From Melastoma dodecandrum (lineage: Eukaryota; Streptophyta; Magnoliopsida; Myrtales; Melastomataceae): 64,000 nt of DNA. The stretch covers positions 296,667 through 360,666 of the forward strand of contig JARUPY010000556.1 of the NCBI GenBank assembly GCA_029817715.1, in the 5' to 3' direction. Of this stretch, positions 57,502 to 64,000 are shown piece by piece; position 1 is the stretch's first letter; each line of letters begins with the position of its first letter. The notes beneath the pieces were generated by a model. The model was not told the DNA's origin, searched no databases, and was given only the letters and a program-made list of their open reading frames with translations. A program made the translations under genes and the position numbers.

Positions 57502-59712
57502 TCAGAATTTCCGGTTGCAGCAGTTGTCAGCTGCTGCAACCCACTTGCTCGGCATGACAATGCTTTGAGGAATGTTCTCGGTCATGCCGGTGAATGAGTA
57601 CAAGGGTGGCAGTGGTCGCGAGTGATTAATGGAGAAGCAATCGAGGTCAAGCCGAGTAAACGTGCTCGTGACTTCTGAGCAAAATGTGATTCCGATGCCT
57701 CCATTTGCTTCCTTCTGCGACTTGGATATTCCACTAGCAGATTGCACAACTTCAGAGGTGGGCGAACCAGTAGGCTGAGAGATCGCTGCAATGCTATCCT
57801 TCTTAATGCTAGCTGCTCCTTCCCCGCTGCTTATGTTCCTAGTGTTCAAGAACCGACCGCCAGAACCCCTTGGTCGGCGCATCGCATGAAGATGGCGAGA
57901 AACGTGCATGTAGGGCTGCAAAACAAGAATTGTGACCATTGGAAGCAGAAGCATGGATTCAGCAAGTCATACATTATAAAAAGCATACTTTCCGTTCGAG
58001 GATCGGTACCAAACAAACAGAAAGCATGCTAAAGAAGATCCCTCATCCGTAAAATTCACTAAACATGTTCTCCAATTTCACACGGCATCCGTACTCGAGA
58101 ACAGAATTCCATAAGTCATTTCCTAAAGAAGAAAGACAAACCTTTCGAACCCAGGTAGTTTTGTTCTCATGCTCAGCTTTCCTGGCACGAGACTTGCGAC
58201 GCCGCAGTATGCCATTGTATTGCTTAGCATTCACATATATAGGTCCATCATCCGTTGTCAGATTCAGTGGAAGCATCACCCGACCCTAACAACAGTACAG
58301 ACAAAATCAGCTTTCATGAGTTCTAACCGAAGCTTCTCCAAAGTTTAATAGTGGCAATATCGGGACAGACAATATCCAAAGATAATGACGATGCCGCCGC
58401 AAAGTCATTGCACAACACCCTTCAGAGATGACAGATTATAATCATGCGACGATTTTCAAAACGTGGCTCAACTTGATCATTCGAAAGACACTGGGCCAAT
58501 TACCAATCAAGAAAGTCCTTAGGGTGACTAACCGGGATCTGCTGTCCACATGGTGAGAATAGTCCATAGAGTGGCTCTCCATACGGGTATTTGGAGCAGA
58601 TCTACACTCAAGCTCCAAACAAGTGCTCAATGTAAATGACACGAGAGTAAAACACGGGTGTTAATTGCAATTGAAAGGGGAAATTACCATCGGCTGACCA
58701 AATCCAATATCAAACCGATTGCGCTCTGACCTAGGCGAGATAGCCACAGGGGACTTCTGGGCATCTCCGGAACTTTTGGAGCCTTCTACATCGGAAACCA
58801 AAAAGTCATACAACATTCAGGCAAGGCTCAACGACATAAAAAATGTTGATGGGCATATGATTCATTTCTTCACAAACATTCTAAATATGAATAAAGACAT
58901 GATATGTGTAGATGTTTCTGCTACATGCAATCAAAGAAAACCTTAGGGCAACTTCCTAAAATGAGATGCCTACTTCCAAGTGATGAAACAATTGAAATTC
59001 GCATAGAGTAGGCAAGCAATGGGAATTATGGACTATCTGACAAGCGATTTTCAAAAATCTCAAAAACACAATTATCGGGCTCGAGTTCGACCATCTTCAG
59101 ATTAATAGCAACAGAGATCCCACTATGATGAGAAAATATCCTTTCTATCTGATCTCAACATTCAAATACTAAATTCCTCACGTTGACATCCAAGTCTCAG
59201 TAACACGGCAATGATTTTCCTCCCCCCTACATACTCTAGTGTGAGCCAAAACAGGTTGCAGTATAAAGACCAAGAATTTGTCACCAGCCAATCCCTTTCA
59301 GCACAAATCGACAACTCACAAGTGTTTCTATTAATGGATAAGGTTGTCTCATCAATCTTTGGGTGAAAAATTGAGTGCTTGAGATCATTCATCACATACA
59401 ACACTAATGCATGAATCTAGGAACAGATAAATCGCCATTTGTGAGAATTACAGATCACCTGAAAAAATGGGGAAATGAGTCAAAAACCCCCTTCTCTAAA
59501 CTCTGTTCCCCAGCTTCCCTTCCTTGTTTGGCGGCACCAAGATGATCATCAGAGATTTCCGTCTGGTTGGCAGCAGGAGAAGAGTTCAAGTGCCCGGATG
59601 AATCCCCATTAAAAGACTGCACCCACCATGGCGCAGATGACAACTGCCCCACGGGAGCATGATTGTCAAGAACACCATCGTGCTCCTTGAAGTCCAGCGT
59701 CTGCATAGCCAT
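57502..59712 (-). CDS. NF-YA transcription factor subunit (NF-YA2/NF-YA10 type), 5 coding exons
   Basis: Predicted CCAAT-binding subunit that joins the NF-YB/NF-YC dimer in the nucleus. Exons (minus): 59712-59459, 58772-58688, 58601-58533, 58285-58142 and 57915-57502, 322 codons in phase. Features in order: [13 protein letters not shown] start, QLSSAPWW block, [27 protein letters not shown] motif (split over exons 2-3), and [22 protein letters not shown] leading into the A1 helix. Exon 5 opens the DNA-binding A2 part ([20 protein letters not shown], then RFLNTRN), and the conserved tail SIVMPSKW ends near the C-terminus. The acceptor of exon 2 is unsure: the phase demands CCAAAAG at 58773, while family alignment would favour GATGTAG 16 bases upstream, which gives the wrong phase. 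The linker reads [19 protein letters not shown], one residue longer than the usual SRAKAE form and with Trp where Lys is usual. Confidence 0.88.
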
Positions 59713-60330
59713 ATCTCGATCACCCCAAAATCCCCGCACGTCGAGAAACCCCTCCAAATAACTCCCTTTCCCGATGACCAAAAGGAGCAAATCCCTTCCT
59801 CGCCAATGACGAGGGGGGCGGCCAGAAGACTGAAGAAGATCCCGACTGTCGAAGACCAAGGATACAACAACCAGGCTGAGAAACCAAGACACGCAACAGG
59901 TCAAAAACAAGAACCTTCCGAGTAACCATCACTAAAAACAAACCAAGGATTGGACAAGGAAAAGCAACAATGTCTCGCTCCCGAGCAACAACCAAAGTAA
60001 CACAACCAAGTCTCGCTCCCCCTTTTAGAATTTATCCCCAATGCCACCAAACAAGAGAGAGGAAAAAACAAGACTCTTCCCTCTTTGGGGGATGACCCAG
60101 TACGGGATACAGAGCAAGACCTCACCTTTACCGGGGAGAGCTCGACGGCCGGGTAGGGAGGGTAAAAAGGGAGAATCAAAGGGTGGGGGCCACGTCCGTA
60201 CGATTCCAATGTCAAGTGAAGGGAGGTCGAGGGGAGAGCAAAGGAAGGGACTGCGGAAAAGAGACAGAGGTGATACGACAGAAGGAAGGCTTGTGGGTTG
60301 GGAGTGGGGGTTATAAAAGCGGACAGGTGT
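59713..60330 (-). promoter_or_regulatory. NF-YA 5' leader region, probably with a leader intron
   Basis: On the minus strand a donor-like AAAGGTGAGG lies near 60120-60128 and an acceptor-like GTTTTTAG near 59932-59940. NF-YA genes often carry a leader intron, so this is plausible but inferred. No transcription start can be fixed. Confidence 0.35.
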
Positions 60331-60399
60331 AAGAAGAACAAGGGCTCCCCACCACCAATCAACTTTTTTCAATTGTTAAGAAAAACACTAAATTTTGGG

Positions 60400-63300
60400 T
60401 ATCATGATTTGGTGGGTGTTGTTCAGTTTGCTTAGTTCTGAAGTGGGTTGGAAAAAAAATTGTTTTGATTAAAGAAGAGCTGATAGCACCCAATGATTTC
60501 CCAAAACTAATGAAAGAAAACGAACGGAAGTTTATGGCTAAACATTAGATCGGAGGGGTGAGATGTTTTATGGTTCCTTAGATTCCATCCCATCCATCAA
60601 CCGCAATTCCAAAAAAGTCGTACCTAACATTTGACCCGATCCTAAGTTATTTCTCTTAACATATAAAACAAATATGAAATTGGAATTCGTACACTACACA
60701 TACATTGCGGATGATTGATTGTCGGGGACCATGACATATATTTATGTTCATTCACGGCATTGGCAACCCTCCACGGTACAATTATACCACTCTCAATAGA
60801 CCCGCTTTGTTACTCAATATCGTCGCTCCGCGTCGGTCAAAATAATATTTTCTTCGCTAACGTCACTAATTTGGTGTTAAAAATATCGAAATTCGTTTAC
60901 AAATAACTCGATGATCTAATTTACTTGAAAATTTTATATTTTGTTTCTAAATTGAAACATTTTTAATTTGTCAATCTTCCTTAACTGATCACACAAGAAG
61001 CAGACACGGACAAAGAAACACAACGGTCGCATCCTAATTAGTATTATAACTTTTTTGGGATAAAAAAGCCAAAAGATTAATTAATTACATTTTATTTGGT
61101 TATTTATTTATGGGTTTGGAATTGGGACAAAAGGAAGCAAAAACATCCCCTTCAAAGTGACACATGAAACACCCCCACCCCCAAACCAAAACTTTATTTT
61201 CAACATCTTTCTGTCCAAACATTACAAAAAGGTGAGTTAATTAGATCACAGCCCCCACTAGAAAAAAATAATGATAATCATATTATTATAATTTTATGAC
61301 GGCTGCCTATCTTGTCGTTTTCCTAAAAGGCCAGGGGAGGTTTTGACATTTTCCTTGGATGCTTGCCAAGAAAACAATCTCTGTGTTGCGTGCGTGTCAA
61401 ATGACATGGTCGTAGCGTTTTATGCTTCGCCCCGAGACGTTCATAATCTAATGGGGTCGGCCGCAAGGTGTCGGAGAGCCCCTCGAGGGACAGCGAGCGG
61501 ACGTTCTTCCTCGGACAAAGGGTCGATTGCCCGCATGAAGCCTTGTCGAATGCCACAAAGCTCGATTACCCGAACCCTTTGTGAGTCCGAATGAATATGC
61601 GGGGTGTGCACCAGGGGAAAGACAGACTTTTGGTGGAATTAAGATGAATGGGTGAGGTGTACCAAAGAGAGGAACAGCCAAGAAAGTTAGAAAGAAAGAG
61701 AGAGGGTTTGGTATGTGATGTGTGGTGGGTGATGAGGATTCTTTTTAGGTATTTATTTATTTGCATGTTGGGGCGAGCATTAAAATGATTGTTTTCGGGA
61801 TTGGGATTGGGGATCAAGTACTAATATGAATAAGGAGGGGGACAAAACCCTTTATACAACGAGTTAAGTTTAGAGAAGTAGATCATGTTGTTAGACTTTG
61901 GGATTGATCATGATGATTTAAGGATGGAAACGAATTAGTAGGATCCAACCCGGATTGCCCTTTATGAACATATGGGGTTCTCCCAAAATAGCAATAAATT
62001 GGAAAGTAATTAGAGGGTGGATTATGATGGGATGGCCACTGATTAGGGTGAAGTGGGCAAACTTATTTTCTCCCCCTTAATTTCTTCATTATCCTATTTT
62101 TTCTTTCTTTTTTATTGTGTGGGGATTCAATTAATATTTTGTTTAACCTAAAGGTGGGTTAATTATACTTTATTCTAACAAATCAAATCATCTCCATAGA
62201 ATCTTAAATCTTTTCCTTTCAAGGCCATAAAAAGGAGGAGAAGTGGGATGGAAATGCCCCAACTTTCTCTTTTATATATTAACTTAATCTGAATATATAT
62301 ATATAACTGGAAATGATCGAATAAAATCTTAAAGATCGTGGAAGATAAAATTCCACGAATTCATAATTTTTTCTCTATGATTCGAATGCACGATAGATAT
62401 TTTAACTAAAAGGGAAAAAATTGTGTGCTAGAAGATAAATTACATGACGTTCAATAGTAATGTTATAAATTAAGATTGAATGAAAGTTTATATAAATGAA
62501 AGCAAAATTTTAATTCAATGTATTATTTTATTTCGGCACAAAGTTTCGAGTAACACCCACGAATATTTAAATGGGTTTTTACCACTTATAAAAAAAATGG
62601 GTTTTTACCAAAAAATTATATAACAAGAGCCGGGAGTCAATCTTTATAATAAGATCGAAAATGATTTGATATCAACACCAAAAAAAGGATAAACCCAAGT
62701 TGTTGTTAACCCAAAGGGTTTGAGATATTCTCAACACGTCAGCTAACCCCAATCATCTCTCTAAAAGAACAAGATCAACTTGGACTTTGTGTAATTTCTC
62801 CTTAATTAATCACTCAAGTTGACAATAGTTAAATTTAATGGTCAAAGTCGATGTAAATACAATTGGAACAAGAGACGAATAAAAAAAAAAGTGCATCAAC
62901 TTGGGAGTCTAGCCGTGTCTCCCGATTCGCAACAGCAGCTGCTCCCTCGGATACATTTGTTGTAGTTGATGTCTTTTAGTCTTAAACAAGTCGGCACTGA
63001 GTAGGTCATCGTTTTCTGTTCTCCTTCCCAACCTTCACAGCAATATTACACGACCCCTTACAAACACGAATTAGGGTTTGATCGGATTCGTGCCGAGTCC
63101 GGATTTGTATATTTATCCCAACAACGTGTTCGTGTTTATCTGAAATAAAGATAAGCTTATTGAACCATCTATCTATATACAGATTTAGCTGCTCAAGCTG
63201 CGTGTCTAATCGTTTAATTACGGCCGAGTCTTTTTATTTCGCGTTATGTGCTGGTCGTATCGGAACGCAAACATGACCCGATGTCCATTTTTCCTCATTC

Positions 63301-64000
63301 CAAGTTGGTACTGTGTATATCCAAGTGGTTGCTTCGTTTTGCATGACCTAACTCGATAGTTACAATTCATCAGGTACTTAAAATGACATGAAAACAAACA
63401 CAATAATTTACAAACAAAAAAACAAAAAGGAAAGCAAGAAGGTTGACTTTTAGAAAATTCCTTCTGAATCTTTACAGCATTATGATTCGTCTAAGGCGTA
63501 CAACGTCCCTTCCATGACCAATAATTAAAACACTTTTACGTAAGCGATCCATTCCCGATTTTAAATAAAATAATATTTGAACAAAAGTCATACACGCACA
63601 CACACACATATAGACCCTTCCATGACTGACGTCATCAATGGGCCTAGTGAGACCCATGAATCAGGCCCAGCTGAAGGCCCATGGAAGAGAATATCTGAAC
63701 CGAGTTAGAAATGCCCCACTAAACATGAAATAATATACTTAGAAATGCTCATGATATATAAACTACATTCAAACGTAATTTTATGATAAAATGCATGTAT
63801 GTAGTTCGAGAAGAAGGCGACCCATTCGAGGGGGCGCGACTCTCCCGTCAACAGCTTTCTTTCGTCCGCCACATAATTCCATGCTCCTAAGAGTGACAAA
63901 TGTTTAGGACAGAAACCAACTTCTCGTTGTTGCATAAATGTGAACTAACATTCGTTTTGTTCCCTTTCTGATCAATGCAAGATCTCGCCGTTCAAAGATA
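60400..64000. other. Intergenic, no supported gene
   Basis: Mostly AT-rich. A GC-richer island at about 61320-61620 has open frames on both strands (for example 61343-61594 + and 61323-61556 -), but I recognise no family. Near 63700-63935 a minus frame (PLEWVAFFSNYIHAF) could be the end of something beyond the window, without support. A CA-rich stretch lies near 63594-63608. Confidence 0.5.

Noticed and set aside
60302..60320. Plus-strand TATAAAAG as a promoter
   Set aside because: No plus-strand gene follows within the window, and it lies in the likely leader/promoter region of the minus-strand NF-YA gene.

Overview
The window is nuclear DNA from a flowering plant, most likely a eudicot. 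Its genes are split by short GT-AG introns, their products resemble land-plant proteins, and LTR retrotransposons fill much of the rest. I could not name the species.

Layout. 0.3-1.5 kb: decayed Ty3/gypsy integrase end plus an LTR remnant. 3.97-14.0 kb (+): a complete 28-exon TRAPPC8 (Trs85-type TRAPPIII subunit) gene, flanked and entered by four copies of one foldback (MITE-like) family. 15.73-28.63 kb (+): a complete Ty3/gypsy element of the Tat lineage with 5-bp target duplication, decayed gag-pro and pol, and a six-exon antisense gene with a plant-mobile-domain-like product. 29.29-39.61 kb (+): the wreck of a syntaxin (Qa-SNARE) gene whose middle has been amplified into about 9.2 kb of tandem repeats (about 391- and 622-bp units). 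39.98-43.13 kb (+): a complete TatD-type deoxyribonuclease gene. 43.58-44.06 kb (-): the last two exons of a chloroplast CP33-like RNA-binding protein, 5' truncated. 44.71-53.04 kb (-): a young Ty1/copia element with an uninterrupted 1321-codon polyprotein. It sits inside the integrase of an older Ty3/gypsy relic whose two halves flank it, and an LTR of that relic follows. 57.5-59.7 kb (-): an NF-YA transcription factor gene of the NF-YA2/10 type, with a miR169-like target site in its 3' UTR. From 60.4 kb to the end I see no gene I can support.

The host genes are ordinary, functionally unrelated neighbours. The notable parts are the intron-bearing antisense gene carried by the Tat element, the tandem array born from a syntaxin gene (each unit repeating the region of a 5' splice site and most units a hairpin), the foldback family clustered only around TRAPPC8, and three GC-AG introns in two host genes. 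All models were built by reading frames and splice sites by eye. Family assignments rest on recognised motifs, not on a search.
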